64,000 bases of DNA from NCBI GenBank assembly GCA_910584245.1, contig CAJTZF010000007.1:62001-126000 (forward strand). The letters run 5' to 3'. A model generated the notes under the pieces. That model was not told the DNA's origin and did no database searches. It saw nothing but the letters and a program-made list of their open reading frames with translations. A program made the translations under genes and the position numbers. Position 1 is the stretch's first letter. Every line of letters starts with the position of its first letter. This DNA comes from an uncultured Eubacterium sp. Lineage in GTDB: Bacteria; Bacillota; Clostridia; Lachnospirales; Lachnospiraceae. Shown piece by piece: positions 17,236 through 26,052 of the stretch.

Positions 17236-17850
17236 ATGTTTCGCATTCCAAAACATATCGGCGTCATCCCGGATGGAAACAGGCGGTGGGCCAGAAAAAA
17301 TGGTTTGAAAAAAGAAGAGGGATACGCGCATGGGCTGCAGCCGGGACTGCGCTTGATGCAGGCGGCAAGAGAGCAGGGAGTAGAAGAATTGACGTATTAC
17401 GGTTTTACGGTGGATAACTGTAAGCGGCCAAGGGTACAGGTAGGGGCTTTCTCAGAGGCGTGCGTACAGGCCGCTAAAATGCTTGAAAAAGAGGATGTCG
17501 AGTTATATGTGCTGGGTAATTCGCAGTCCTCTTGTTTTCCAAAAGAGCTTGTCCCGTATACGCACCGAAACGGGTTCGGCGGCCATAAAAATGGCAGGAT
17601 GAGAGTGAATCTTCTTGTTAATTATGGATGGGAGTGGGATATGAAAAACGACTGGGTATCCCGTGAAATTCCGAGAGTTGATATGGTCATACGCTGGGGC
17701 GGGATGTGCCGATTGTCGGGGTTTCTTCCGATACAAACGGTGTATTCTGATTTTTGTATCCGGGAGGAATTGTGGCCGGATTTCAAAGAAGAACAGTTTG
17801 AGGAGGCCCTGCAATGGTACCAGCGGCAGGATGTTACGCTGGGAGGATGA
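17236..17850 (+). CDS. short, divergent undecaprenyl-diphosphate-synthase-like cis-prenyltransferase
   Basis: 204 residues against about 240-250 for typical UppS. The N-terminal motif HIGVIPDGNRRWA is intact, with catalytic Asp13. The C-terminal basic motif is altered: IRWGGMCRLSGFLPIQTVYSDF where UppS has (R/T)xGGExRLSNFLxWQxxYxE, so the metal- and pyrophosphate-linked Glu is replaced. The middle is shortened. Cis-prenyltransferases condense isopentenyl diphosphate onto an allylic primer at the membrane. Product chain length, or whether it is active, cannot be judged. Likely co-transcribed with the preceding membrane protein and closed by a terminator. Confidence 0.78.
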   Translation: MFRIPKHIGVIPDGNRRWARKNGLKKEEGYAHGLQPGLRLMQAAREQGVEELTYYGFTVDNCKRPRVQVGAFSEACVQAAKMLEKEDVELYVLGNSQSSCFPKELVPYTHRNGFGGHKNGRMRVNLLVNYGWEWDMKNDWVSREIPRVDMVIRWGGMCRLSGFLPIQTVYSDFCIREELWPDFKEEQFEEALQWYQRQDVTLGG

Positions 17851-17877
17851 TTTCGTAAACCGGAGGAAGCGGAGAAA

Positions 17878-17925
17878 GGGTTAAGTCACACATTTGGAGC
17901 TGTGGCTTAACCCATTTTGTAAAAT
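17878..17925 (+). terminator. rho-independent terminator after the UppS-like gene
   Basis: Arms GGGTTAAGTCACA (17878-17890) and TGTGGCTTAACCC (17901-17913), one T-G wobble, followed by ATTTTGTAAAATTTT. Confidence 0.85.
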
Positions 17926-17926
17926 T

Positions 17927-19104
17927 TTAAATCTTTGTGAATTTCTTTTTCTTATCTGCTGTTATCTTCTTTATAAATTTGCCATTCTTTACAACTGTGC
18001 ATCCCCATTTTGATTTTTTAAACGTCTTGCGGATCCAGCTCGACCTTACTTTTGCATTTACCGTTTTGAGTGTTTGGAAATCCTCTAGTTTAGAGAGATT
18101 TGTTATATCAACGTCCTTGTCTCCGGTAAAATAGTAAAACATCTTAATTTGATTTTTCTTTGCAAAGGTGATCTTACACGTCTGGTTCTTTTTCGGCGCA
18201 TAATATATAAAAGGCAAATATGTTTTTTAATTCCATAATTATCGGATGCCCACTCGTATAACTGCCCCTTTTTGCTTTTGCCAGAAGAAACTTTTACGGT
18301 TTCTAATTTCTGGTTTTTTCTTAAATCTAGTTTAGCAGGCATGATATTTGTCAGTGTCAGTTCTTTTAGCATTAGATTTTTTGACAAATCCAACGCTTTC
18401 AGCCGGGAGTTGCTTCCGTCCGGCAAAATAACCCGCAATATTTCGAGGTTTGGTATTTGTTTTGTATCCAGCGTACCCGCATTTACATTTTCCAGATGCA
18501 TATATGTCAATTGGGAAACGGGAAAATCTGTCTGGATGGTATCATAATTTTTGTCTCCCAATTTAGAACATCGGATCCATATTTTGCGCAAGTTTGCATT
18601 GTTTTTAAAAGAGCCCTTCAGTAATTCGCATTTGTTGGCCTTCACCTCCTGAAGATTGAAGAAATATTCAATTCCGGTCAAGTCAACGTTTCTATCCGCC
18701 AATGCGTGTTGGGGATTCTCGTCATTTACGTTAAAGTTCAAAGATAATGTACGCTTGGTTTCATCCCGGACGGTATAGCTGTCGCCGGAGTATTTTGGTT
18801 GCGCGCTGTAATCAATATCTGGATACCACGTTTTCGTTACTCCGTTATAGGAGCTATACAAAGACAAATAGTATATATTCTCTCGCTCCTGGCGGCTCAG
18901 AATCCCGTCCTTGTTTGTGTCAATAAAGTATTTTAGTTTTGTTCTCAGCTGTTCGTCAGGAAAATGGGCTTGGTCCAGCGGAACATCCTGCAAGTATTCC
19001 GGTTTCATTTCTGCCTGCGCCCTCCTTTCTGTTTTAGCACATATTTGTAGTGCGCCAACGCATAAAAGAGTGCCTAGTGCAATTTTTGTGATTAGCTTTT
19101 TCAT
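17927..19104 (-). pseudogene. secreted LRR-type protein interrupted by a one-base frameshift
   Basis: Two overlapping frames together give one protein of about 390 residues. Frame 1 (19104 to about 18220) has a signal peptide, an EF-hand-like DTNKDGILSRQE segment and leucine-rich-repeat-like strands (LTGIEYFFNLQEV, LEILRVILPDG, LDLSKNLMLKELTL). Frame 2 (about 18220 to 17927) continues the fold and ends in a lysine-rich tail. The switch falls at a run of six A on the minus strand after DNYGIK; a seventh A would join the frames smoothly (KKTYLPFIYYAPKK). It may be a true mutation, phase variation by slippage, or a sequencing error. The residues after the shift in frame 1 are basic nonsense. It precedes no terminator of its own. 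Confidence 0.72.
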
Positions 19105-19151
19105 AATAATCAGCTGGATTTTTTTGAATGTTTGTAATGTCTGGTTGGTTG

Positions 19152-21455
19152 TCAGTAGATAGAAATGGATCTTGCTTTACCGTATACCTTCTTTTTATTC
19201 ACGATCTGGTAAGCGCGTATATAAATGGTTTGGTATTTATATATGTCTTTGATAAAGCAGGAGGTATTTCCCGAGCCGTTTAAGTTTTTGATCGTGCTGT
19301 ATGGGGTATATACCTGGTATCCGCTCACACCGCTTACCGCGTTCCACGAGAGCTGGTATTTGTCGATGATCTTTTTAATTCTCGGGCCGGTCACGATGTT
19401 TGGAATCGTTCCGCGGCTCACAAACTTGCCGTCTGCATTCTCAGCCGCCTCTTTGGCATATGTGTTTTTCCAGCCATGAATCGTTACTCCCTCCGGAAGA
19501 TTTTTTAAATTCGTCGTCATGATCGTGGATGGGAATGTGAGCTTTGAAAGCTTGGCGCATCCCGAGAAGTTCATGCTTATGTAATTAAGACTGCCTTGGT
19601 TTACGTTGATGGTCTTTAAGTTTCGGCAGTCACGGAAATGAAAAGTGCTGCTTCTGCTGCGTTTTACATTTTTTGTGATTGTCAATGTAGTCAGGTTGTG
19701 CGCATCGTCAAAGGCATTTTGTGCAACGTAATGGGTAGAGACTGGTATTTTATACGCCCCTTTCTTTTTCGTTGGGTAAAAGAGAAGGGTTTCTTCATCT
19801 CCATCAAAAATGACCCCGGCTTTTGATGAAAAACGCTTATTTTTTGGAGATACGCTGATTGCCTTGCACTTCAGATCCGCTTTTATCTGGTTCAGGTAAC
19901 GGATGTCCTTAACCGCGGCCGGTATGCGGTAACGTTTTTTCCTCATAGGGAAACAACTGATTTTGGCTCCTTTACTGTCGTACAATACGCCGTCCTCTGA
20001 ACGGTAGTATTTGCTGTTTTTAGCCACATGGATCGAGGACAGTTTGTTTCTCTTCATCTGGTTTCCTATGTATTTGCACGTGTTTGGCAGATGGAATGAT
20101 CCCTTTTTTCCCGTCGGGAAAAATACCATTGTTTTCATATCAGAGGAATAGACGACGCCATCCTGTGAGCGGTAGTTCGGGTTGTCCTTCGAAACTACGA
20201 TTCTTTCAAGTGAATTTAAATTGTAATCTCTATAATAATAAGTCGAATTTGTAATTTTTTTAACACTTGCAGGTAAATAGATGGACTTCAGGTTACTGCA
20301 GTTAGAAAATAGGTGGCTGCCGATGGAGGTTATTCCTTCGGGTACCGTTACACTTGAAAATTGTCCCCTTACAAGTGCATTGGATGAGATAGATGTCACA
20401 CCCTTTGGTATATTTATTTCGCCCTTCATGCTCACAGGCACCTGAATCAGGTATTCCCCATTTTCATCGAGGAGCATCCCGTTGCGGCTCGAATAGTTTG
20501 GATTATCCGAATCCACGACAAATTTTTCTGCCGCCCCGTTGAAGGCGCTGTAACTGATGCGTCTTGTGCCCTTGCCTATATGGACGGTTCCGAGGTTTAA
20601 GCAGTTTTTAAAGGCATTGCTGCTAATTTCATCGAGCTTGTTCGTATAGGAATAGGATTTCAGCTGGACACAGTTTTGAAAAGCATTCCATTCAATTTCT
20701 TCGATGTTTCCCGTGTTTTCAACGGTTGTTAATTTCGTACAATTGGCAAACAGATTCGGGCTGATTACACTCATTTTTGAGGACAGCCGTGCTTTTTCCA
20801 GGTTTAGGCATTTGGAAAAGGCTGAGCCGTCTACGGTTTTTACAGAGTCTGGTATATAAATGCTTTTCAGGCTCTGGCAATTGTAAAAGGCATCCGATCC
20901 GACCGAGGAAGCCCGGGCGGGAATCGTTACGCTTGTCAGGCTGCTGCAGCCGTAAAAGGCTTCCTCCGGAATGGATGTAATATAGTTGGAAAGACGGATT
21001 TTCCGAAGCGCCGAACAATTTCGGAATGCCTGGTCTTCTATAGTCGTCACCGAGTCCGGAATTGTGATCTGTGTCAGTTTAGTGCAATCCTCGAAAGCGG
21101 AGTGTGCGATTTTCCGCACGGAGGATGGAACGGTAAAGGAACCCTGTTTTTCCGATGGGCACTTGATAAGTAAAGCGCCGTCTTTGCTGTAGAGCACCCC
21201 GTTTACCGTTTTCAGGTATTGGTTTGCAGAGGCGGAAAACTGCGTGATCTTCACCCCGTTAAATGCGTTTTTATTAATGGCAGATACATTACTTCGGATG
21301 GGTACGACGGGACTTCCGGAATAATCCGTTAATTCGCCGTACCGGTTTACCTGGTATACGCCTTTTGCCGCAAATGCGGATTCGGTAGGTGAAAGCAGGC
21401 AGGTAACCAGCATCGACAGTACTAACAAAATATGTAGACATTTCTTTACGTTCAT
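19152..21455 (-). CDS. BspA-type leucine-rich repeat surface protein
   Basis: 767 residues with a signal peptide (1-29, ending AFAAKG). Many LRR_5/BspA-like units follow, for example SVRKIAHSAFEDCTKLTQI and SVTTIEDQAFRNCSALRKI, interspersed with segments of the form NPNYxSxxGVLYxxxxxxLxxxP. The C-terminal about 85 residues look like a fibronectin-III-type domain (LSWNAVSGVSGYQVY). BspA-like proteins mediate binding to host matrix, other bacteria or plant material. No LPxTG or membrane anchor is visible, so attachment is unclear. It lies upstream of the frameshifted LRR-type gene on the same strand with a 47-bp gap, so the two may share a transcript. Confidence 0.85.
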   Translation of the reverse strand: MNVKKCLHILLVLSMLVTCLLSPTESAFAAKGVYQVNRYGELTDYSGSPVVPIRSNVSAINKNAFNGVKITQFSASANQYLKTVNGVLYSKDGALLIKCPSEKQGSFTVPSSVRKIAHSAFEDCTKLTQITIPDSVTTIEDQAFRNCSALRKIRLSNYITSIPEEAFYGCSSLTSVTIPARASSVGSDAFYNCQSLKSIYIPDSVKTVDGSAFSKCLNLEKARLSSKMSVISPNLFANCTKLTTVENTGNIEEIEWNAFQNCVQLKSYSYTNKLDEISSNAFKNCLNLGTVHIGKGTRRISYSAFNGAAEKFVVDSDNPNYSSRNGMLLDENGEYLIQVPVSMKGEINIPKGVTSISSNALVRGQFSSVTVPEGITSIGSHLFSNCSNLKSIYLPASVKKITNSTYYYRDYNLNSLERIVVSKDNPNYRSQDGVVYSSDMKTMVFFPTGKKGSFHLPNTCKYIGNQMKRNKLSSIHVAKNSKYYRSEDGVLYDSKGAKISCFPMRKKRYRIPAAVKDIRYLNQIKADLKCKAISVSPKNKRFSSKAGVIFDGDEETLLFYPTKKKGAYKIPVSTHYVAQNAFDDAHNLTTLTITKNVKRSRSSTFHFRDCRNLKTINVNQGSLNYISMNFSGCAKLSKLTFPSTIMTTNLKNLPEGVTIHGWKNTYAKEAAENADGKFVSRGTIPNIVTGPRIKKIIDKYQLSWNAVSGVSGYQVYTPYSTIKNLNGSGNTSCFIKDIYKYQTIYIRAYQIVNKKKVYGKARSISIY

Positions 21456-21505
21456 AGGTAGTCCTCTTTTCTTTTATATTTGACTTCTTTAATAGTCATA
21501 CATTA

Positions 21506-21534
21506 ATTATAGCAGAGCAATAGAGAAAAAGCAA
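21506..21534 (-). promoter_or_regulatory. extended -10 promoter for the BspA-like gene
   Basis: Minus strand TGCTATAAT (extended -10; TATAAT at 21511-21506) with a weak -35 TTGCTT (21534-21529) at 17 bp. Confidence 0.6.
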
Positions 21535-21540
21535 TCGTTT

Positions 21541-21559
21541 TTTGTGGAAATTCCACAAA
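21541..21559. promoter_or_regulatory. 19-bp perfect palindrome, candidate operator
   Basis: TTTGTGGAA-a-TTCCACAAA, lying between the divergent BspA-like and chemotaxis-type genes and just upstream of both promoters. It is placed like a binding site for a dimeric repressor or activator. Confidence 0.5.
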
Positions 21560-21576
21560 CAGATTATAAGTTTGAC

Positions 21577-21605
21577 TATACAAACTAGAAAAAATGTGGT
21601 AGAAT
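21577..21605 (+). promoter_or_regulatory. probable promoter of the chemotaxis-type gene
   Basis: TATACA (21577-21582), 17 bp, TAGAAT (21600-21605). A better-looking TTGACT at 21572 has too long a spacer (22 bp). Predicted start near 21612. Confidence 0.5.
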
Positions 21606-21610
21606 ATTGT

Positions 21611-21733
21611 TAATGGTATGATACTGCAAGGTGCGCAGCAATTTGCGGTATGATGGATTGGGGGCTGAATACCTTAGAACCTCCAATCATAGTATGTGCT
21701 TCGTGATAATAGTACGAATGGAGGTATTTTCAG
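21611..21733 (+). promoter_or_regulatory. candidate translational riboswitch or RNA switch
   Basis: Two mutually exclusive hairpins. Hairpin A: GATTGGGGG (21656-21664) with CCTCCAATC (21680-21688), 9 pairs including one G-T. Hairpin B: 21680-21694 with 21710-21724, 12 of 15 paired, burying the whole GGAGG ribosome site (21720-21724). Segment 21680-21688 is used by both. Upstream there is GGTATGAT twice and a CGCA/TGCG stem that could form a sensor domain. CTGA...ATACC...GAACCT recalls the TPP aptamer core, but the full consensus is absent. Confidence 0.55.
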
Positions 21734-22558
21734 ATGTTAAATGAAAAGATACAACAGGTAGTAGATGTTTTGCCAATGATCCGGCAGCTCTTTGACCAGG
21801 AGGTGCTGCTTACCGTGATGGATTCGGAAGGGGTTATTCAGGGATTTTCCCTGCCGGACGATGTCACACCGGCTTACCATGTCGGGGACGTATTTGAGGA
21901 TCCCAGCGGCGCCTTTGATGAGGTGATGAGGACGGGAAAGCCGAAGCATAACATTTTGCCAAAGGAAGTGATGGGAGAGTCATTTGAGGGAATGCTCGTT
22001 CCGATCCAGGATGGCCACGCAGTAGTCGGGTGCATCACTTGTACATATTCTGTTGATGTCAAGACACAGATGGCCGAGGTTGCCGCAAAGTTCCAGGAGT
22101 CGGTGAAGAATATCAATACATCGATGCAGGCGGTCGTGGAGGGGATTGGAAATCTGTCCGGTATGCTTACGGATATGAGTGAGATGACAAATAATGTCGA
22201 GAGCGATGTGCACAATACGGTCGAGGTTGTAAATAAAATCAGCAGCAATGCGTCCCGTTCAAATATTCTGGCGCTGAACGCTTCGATTGAGGCGGCCCGC
22301 AGCGGAGAGTACGGAAGGGGATTTGCCGTAGTTGCCAACCAGATGGGCAAATTGGCAGAGGATAGCGGAAATTCTGCGACAGAGATCAAAACTACGCTGA
22401 ATACGATTACGAATCATCTGTACTCTATTATTTCTTCCATTAAAGAGGCAAATGATGTTGCTAAGGAGCGCATGGACCATGTCAGCTCTATTCAGACGAT
22501 GTTAGAGGAAATGACGGTACTTGCCGGAAAAATGGAGGCAGATACCAATAAAAAATAA
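21734..22558 (+). CDS. soluble methyl-accepting-chemotaxis-type signalling protein
   Basis: 274 residues without membrane segments. The N-terminal about 105 residues form a PAS/GAF-like sensor module (LTVMDSEGVIQGFSLP ... GMLVPIQDGHAVVGCITCTYSV). The rest is a coiled-coil signalling domain with the conserved hairpin tip NILALNASIEAARSGEYGRGFAVVANQ at about 177-203, which docks CheA/CheW. It is shorter than most receptors and lacks obvious methylation helices. A cytoplasmic sensor feeding chemotaxis, or a signalling protein acting outside motility, are both possible. Translation is probably governed by the upstream RNA structure. Confidence 0.82.
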   Translation: MLNEKIQQVVDVLPMIRQLFDQEVLLTVMDSEGVIQGFSLPDDVTPAYHVGDVFEDPSGAFDEVMRTGKPKHNILPKEVMGESFEGMLVPIQDGHAVVGCITCTYSVDVKTQMAEVAAKFQESVKNINTSMQAVVEGIGNLSGMLTDMSEMTNNVESDVHNTVEVVNKISSNASRSNILALNASIEAARSGEYGRGFAVVANQMGKLAEDSGNSATEIKTTLNTITNHLYSIISSIKEANDVAKERMDHVSSIQTMLEEMTVLAGKMEADTNKK

Positions 22559-22573
22559 TGTAATTGTTATGCC

Positions 22574-22624
22574 ATTCTCTCGTGGATATGGGGAGTTTCA
22601 CATGCCACGGGAGAATATTTTTTT
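22574..22624 (+). terminator. rho-independent terminator
   Basis: Arms ATTCTCTCGTGG (22574-22585) and CCACGGGAGAAT (22605-22616) with one T-G wobble, followed by ATTTTTTTTG. Separates the chemotaxis-type gene from the exporter operon, whose first start is only 24 bp further on, so some read-through is likely. Confidence 0.85.
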
Positions 22625-22647
22625 GAAAACCTTTATTTGAGGGAGGT

Positions 22648-23685
22648 ATGGAGTTGAAGCGAAGGAATTTTATATGTATGGGAATTGCCGCCTGTATTTG
22701 CCTTACTTCCTGTGGCGTACTTCCAACGGAAGAAGAATTTGATGCGGCCCCGGTAGTTAAGGAATATGAGGGGACGAGTTTTAATAAGGTGACCGTGGTG
22801 CGCGGAAATCTTGTCCAGACAGAGGACATAAGCGGAACGTATAAGGGGACGGTCCGGGAAGATTTTGAGGTGGATGGCGTCAGTGTTATCAAAAAGATTT
22901 TTGTAAAAAAGGGGATGAAGGTAAAGGCGGGAGATGTTATTTTCCAGTATCTTCTTCCGGGAAGCGAGACGGCGCTGCGGAAGGCGGAAAATGAAATTGA
23001 GAAAACGTCCCTCCAGATCCGGCATGCCAGGAAGATTATGGATATGGAGTTAAAAAAGCAGCGGAGGCTTGGGGGAAGCAGCAAGGAGATGGAAAATATA
23101 AGAAACCAATATGCACAGCAGATCCGGTCTTATGAGTCCAGCCTGAAGCTTCTTCAAATGGATGCGAAAATTGCCAGGGAGGAAATTGATAATGAAAAAG
23201 TAACTGCCACAGAGAACGGTGTAGTAACCTATGTGGACAGCGCGGCGGAGGGTTCTTACGGGGACATAGACAAGGCAATTGTAAAAATTGAGGGAGCGTC
23301 AAAAAACCGATTTGAGGCGTCCAGTGAGTACGCGTCCCAATGTAAGGACGGGGATGTTGTCACGATTGATGTCCTGGCGCAGGAGTATAAGGCTACCGTG
23401 AGGAAGGAGAAGGATTCGAAGGATACCATTTATTTCTATCCCAATGCCAAACTGAATCTCGAAGACGGGACAAAGTGTACATATAAAGTTGTGCTCAAGG
23501 AGAAAAAAGATGTGCTGTACCTCCCGGCTTCCATCGTATACACAATGGGTGAGAGACATGTCGTCTATTTTGAGGATGAAAATGGCTTGAAATCAATTAA
23601 GGAAGTGACCGTAGGGGAGAGGATCAACAATTTTATCGAAATCACGGGCGGCCTTTCCGAGGGGGAACAGGTAGTGGCAAATTGA
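22648..23685 (+). CDS. lipoprotein efflux adaptor (HlyD/RND adaptor-like), first of three
   Basis: 345 residues with a lipobox LTSC (Cys22). Biotinyl-lipoyl-like halves flank a coiled coil: VIKKIFVKKGMKVKAGDVIF at about 86-105, helical hairpin 112-175, and TATENGVVTYV at about 192-202; then beta-barrel and a C-terminal membrane-proximal-type domain (VGERINNFIEITGGLSEGEQVV). Adaptors of this fold couple a MacB-like ABC permease to outer steps of export; in Gram-positives they sit on the outer face of the membrane. Its start follows GAGGGAGG. First gene of a six-gene exporter operon. Confidence 0.8.
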   Translation: MELKRRNFICMGIAACICLTSCGVLPTEEEFDAAPVVKEYEGTSFNKVTVVRGNLVQTEDISGTYKGTVREDFEVDGVSVIKKIFVKKGMKVKAGDVIFQYLLPGSETALRKAENEIEKTSLQIRHARKIMDMELKKQRRLGGSSKEMENIRNQYAQQIRSYESSLKLLQMDAKIAREEIDNEKVTATENGVVTYVDSAAEGSYGDIDKAIVKIEGASKNRFEASSEYASQCKDGDVVTIDVLAQEYKATVRKEKDSKDTIYFYPNAKLNLEDGTKCTYKVVLKEKKDVLYLPASIVYTMGERHVVYFEDENGLKSIKEVTVGERINNFIEITGGLSEGEQVVAN

Positions 23686-23734
23686 GAATAAGTCATTCTT
23701 TGCCAAGTGATGATTTTTGTATGGAGGGATGATG

Positions 23735-24859
23735 ATGAAAAAATTCGCGGGGGCGCACATTGCGGCAGTGATGGCTCTTGCCGTGGCAGGAACGGTTTTT
23801 CTGGCCGGATGTAAAGAGCAGGTGACAGAGAAGGCGCCGGAGCTTGTGGACGCCGTGGGTGTCGATATGGACACGGCAGAGGTGGTCCGGATGGATTTGA
23901 GCGGAGTGGTCTCCTATTCTGCACAAATTGTGCCGAAAATCGAAGAAATCTCGTTTTTGTCCTCTGGAAGTATCGACGAGTTGAAAGTATCGGTTGGTGA
24001 TCATGTGAAAAAGGGGCAGCTGCTTGCGACCCTTTCCGGAAATTCAGGTAAGGCAAAACAGCTGCGGGAGGAGATCAATAATCTCAAGGCGGCGAATGAA
24101 GACGTAAATAAGCAGAGCCTCTATGATATTGACATGATGGAGGAAAATTTAAAAAGTTTGCGAAAGAAACGAAAAGCGGTGAAAAAAGCCGGCCGGAAAC
24201 AGATGGACAGACAAATAACAGAGGTGGAAGAGAATATAAAGATTGCGGAGGAGAAGCTGAGACAGCAGAAAGAGCTGCAGCAGCTTGAAATCCGCCAGAA
24301 GGAGAGAGAGCTTTCGGAGGAACAGGGGACACAGAAAAACGGAAAGCTCTATTCGCCGATTAATGGGGAAATTGTGGGGACTACTGGCGGCAGTGGTTAT
24401 ATGGTACAGGGAGGAAATACGGCGTTTCAGGTGGCAAACATGGAGGCGCCCAGATTGAAGACCGTTTACATTTCCAATGCAAAGCTGGCCAGTGCCAGCC
24501 AGTATGTGGCCGTTGTAAATGGCAAGCAATATGAGGTTGAATTGGAGGAACAGGAGCTAAGCCGCGAGGAGATAGAGAGAAGCACACATCCGGCAAATAC
24601 GTGGTTCGATTTTGTGGACACATCTGTGGATGCAAAGGTGGGGAAATCGGCGACGCTGAATCTCTACACAGATGCGGTTGAGAATGCGCTGGTCGTGCCT
24701 GCAAATGCAGTTTTCCAAAGCAGTGAGGAAAGCTACGTGTACCTGGTGGACGGGGATGCGAAAACGAAAGTAGTTGTGACGACTGGGACGAAAACAGACG
24801 CCTATGTGCAGATTGAATCTGGCGTCAAGGAGGGGGATATCGTTTATGTGGAAGGGTAA
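23735..24859 (+). CDS. lipoprotein efflux adaptor (HlyD/RND adaptor-like), second of three
   Basis: 374 residues with a lipobox LAGC (Cys26). Order: lipoyl half (SIDELKVSVGDHVKKGQLLAT), a long, highly charged coiled coil (about 105-195, rich in Glu/Lys/Arg), lipoyl half with GKLYSPINGEIVGTTGG, beta-barrel, and C-terminal VTTGTKTDAYVQIESGVKEGDIVY. The start was chosen among three adjacent ATGs (23729, 23732, 23735) by spacing from GGAGGG. It resembles MacA-type adaptors best of the three. The stop overlaps the next gene by 14 bp. Confidence 0.8.
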   Translation: MKKFAGAHIAAVMALAVAGTVFLAGCKEQVTEKAPELVDAVGVDMDTAEVVRMDLSGVVSYSAQIVPKIEEISFLSSGSIDELKVSVGDHVKKGQLLATLSGNSGKAKQLREEINNLKAANEDVNKQSLYDIDMMEENLKSLRKKRKAVKKAGRKQMDRQITEVEENIKIAEEKLRQQKELQQLEIRQKERELSEEQGTQKNGKLYSPINGEIVGTTGGSGYMVQGGNTAFQVANMEAPRLKTVYISNAKLASASQYVAVVNGKQYEVELEEQELSREEIERSTHPANTWFDFVDTSVDAKVGKSATLNLYTDAVENALVVPANAVFQSSEESYVYLVDGDAKTKVVVTTGTKTDAYVQIESGVKEGDIVYVEG

Positions 24860-26030
24860 GATTTGGCCGGGAGCATGGAGAATATCCTTGTTTCTGGCGG
24901 CGGCGGTTTGCGTCACGGCATGCGGAGGCCCGGAGGAAAAGAAAGCGGAGGTGCTTTTATATGAGGGGGAGGGAGCTGCATCTGGCTCGGCGGTATCCGG
25001 CGCCGCCGTCAGTGCGTCAGACAGCGATTTTGAGGTGACGACAGTCCGAAAGACGACGTATAAGGAGGAATTTTCAGATGTGGCGGATATCGAGTACACG
25101 GACAAGGAGACGTTATATATTTTCGAGGAAAACGCCGTGTTGGATGCTGTCAAGGTGAAGAAATCCCAAGCGGTAAAAAAGGGGGATGTGCTTGCCGAAT
25201 ATCATGTGAAGACGTCTAAGACAAAGCTTGCAAAGCAAAAGCTGGAGAATGACCAGGCGAGGGCGGAATTTGAGTCCGGGCTGAGCAGCCTGAACCGGGA
25301 ACTGGAGCAGGCGCGGAGCGAGCTTGGGCAGCTCCGTTCCCAAGCTGAAAAGAATATGAAGCGGCTTGAGATTAAAAAAATGGAAAAACAGATCGCCGCC
25401 TATAAAAAAGGTGAAAAAGAATTGCTTTCGCAGGAAAAAGAGTATGCCAGCCTCGTACAGATGCAAAAAGGGGTGAAGCTGGTCGCGAAAAAGAATGGCA
25501 TTATTACGAAAACGGCGAGTTCCAAAGTCGGAGAGGAGATAGATTCATCGGATAAGATTATCGAAATGCGCAGCAATAACAAATGGGTTCTCAAAGTCGA
25601 GGATCCGGAGTCAAAGCTCCGTTATAATATGGATGTGGTTGTCCGGCTCGGAACAGATGTGAGGAATTTCAAGGATGAGCTGCGGGGAAAGGTAATTACT
25701 GCCAGCGACATAACCGGTGTAGAAGAGACGGACGAGGAGGGCAATTCGGTTGTGTATATAGAGATCAGCGAAGCGGATAAGAAAAAATATGATTTTGAAA
25801 ACCAGAATATATATGTCTATGCGGTATCTTTTTCGATCGACGATGCGCTTGTGGTGGACGCGAAGGCCGTTTATTCCGAATCGGTCAAGAATACGAATAA
25901 GCTGTACGTTATGGTAGTGGAAAATGGGAAACTGCACAAGCGGTTTATCGTGAGTAATTATAAGACGGAACGCGAGTATTTAATAGACCAGGGTGTCACG
26001 GAAGGCCAGGCGCTCGCGATATTGGATTAG
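24846..26030 (+). CDS. lipoprotein efflux adaptor (HlyD/RND adaptor-like), third of three
   Basis: 394 residues, lipobox VTAC (Cys26), then an Ala/Ser/Gly-rich spacer. Lipoyl-like segment ENAVLDAVKVKKSQAVKKGDVLAEYHV (about 97-123 region), charged coiled coil (about 125-200), second half KLVAKKNGIITKTASSKVGEEI, barrel, and a C-terminal domain ending in IDQGVTEGQALAI. More divergent than the other two. It starts inside the end of the previous gene behind GGAGGGGG, so translation is coupled. Having three different adaptors for one permease is unusual. Confidence 0.75.
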   Translation: MWKGKIWPGAWRISLFLAAAVCVTACGGPEEKKAEVLLYEGEGAASGSAVSGAAVSASDSDFEVTTVRKTTYKEEFSDVADIEYTDKETLYIFEENAVLDAVKVKKSQAVKKGDVLAEYHVKTSKTKLAKQKLENDQARAEFESGLSSLNRELEQARSELGQLRSQAEKNMKRLEIKKMEKQIAAYKKGEKELLSQEKEYASLVQMQKGVKLVAKKNGIITKTASSKVGEEIDSSDKIIEMRSNNKWVLKVEDPESKLRYNMDVVVRLGTDVRNFKDELRGKVITASDITGVEETDEEGNSVVYIEISEADKKKYDFENQNIYVYAVSFSIDDALVVDAKAVYSESVKNTNKLYVMVVENGKLHKRFIVSNYKTEREYLIDQGVTEGQALAILD

Positions 26031-26052
26031 CTGAGGGAGGTGTGGTTGGAAT

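Noticed and set aside
17202..17417. 71-codon frame overlapping the UppS-like gene
   Set aside because: Out of frame with the clear HIGVIPDGNRRWA motif; it merely spans the leader and part of the real gene.
21664..21724. Thiamine pyrophosphate riboswitch
   Set aside because: Only fragments of the core (CTGA, ATACC, GAACCT) are present; CUGAGA and standard stems are missing, and the gene is not thiamine-related. Kept only as an unclassified switch.
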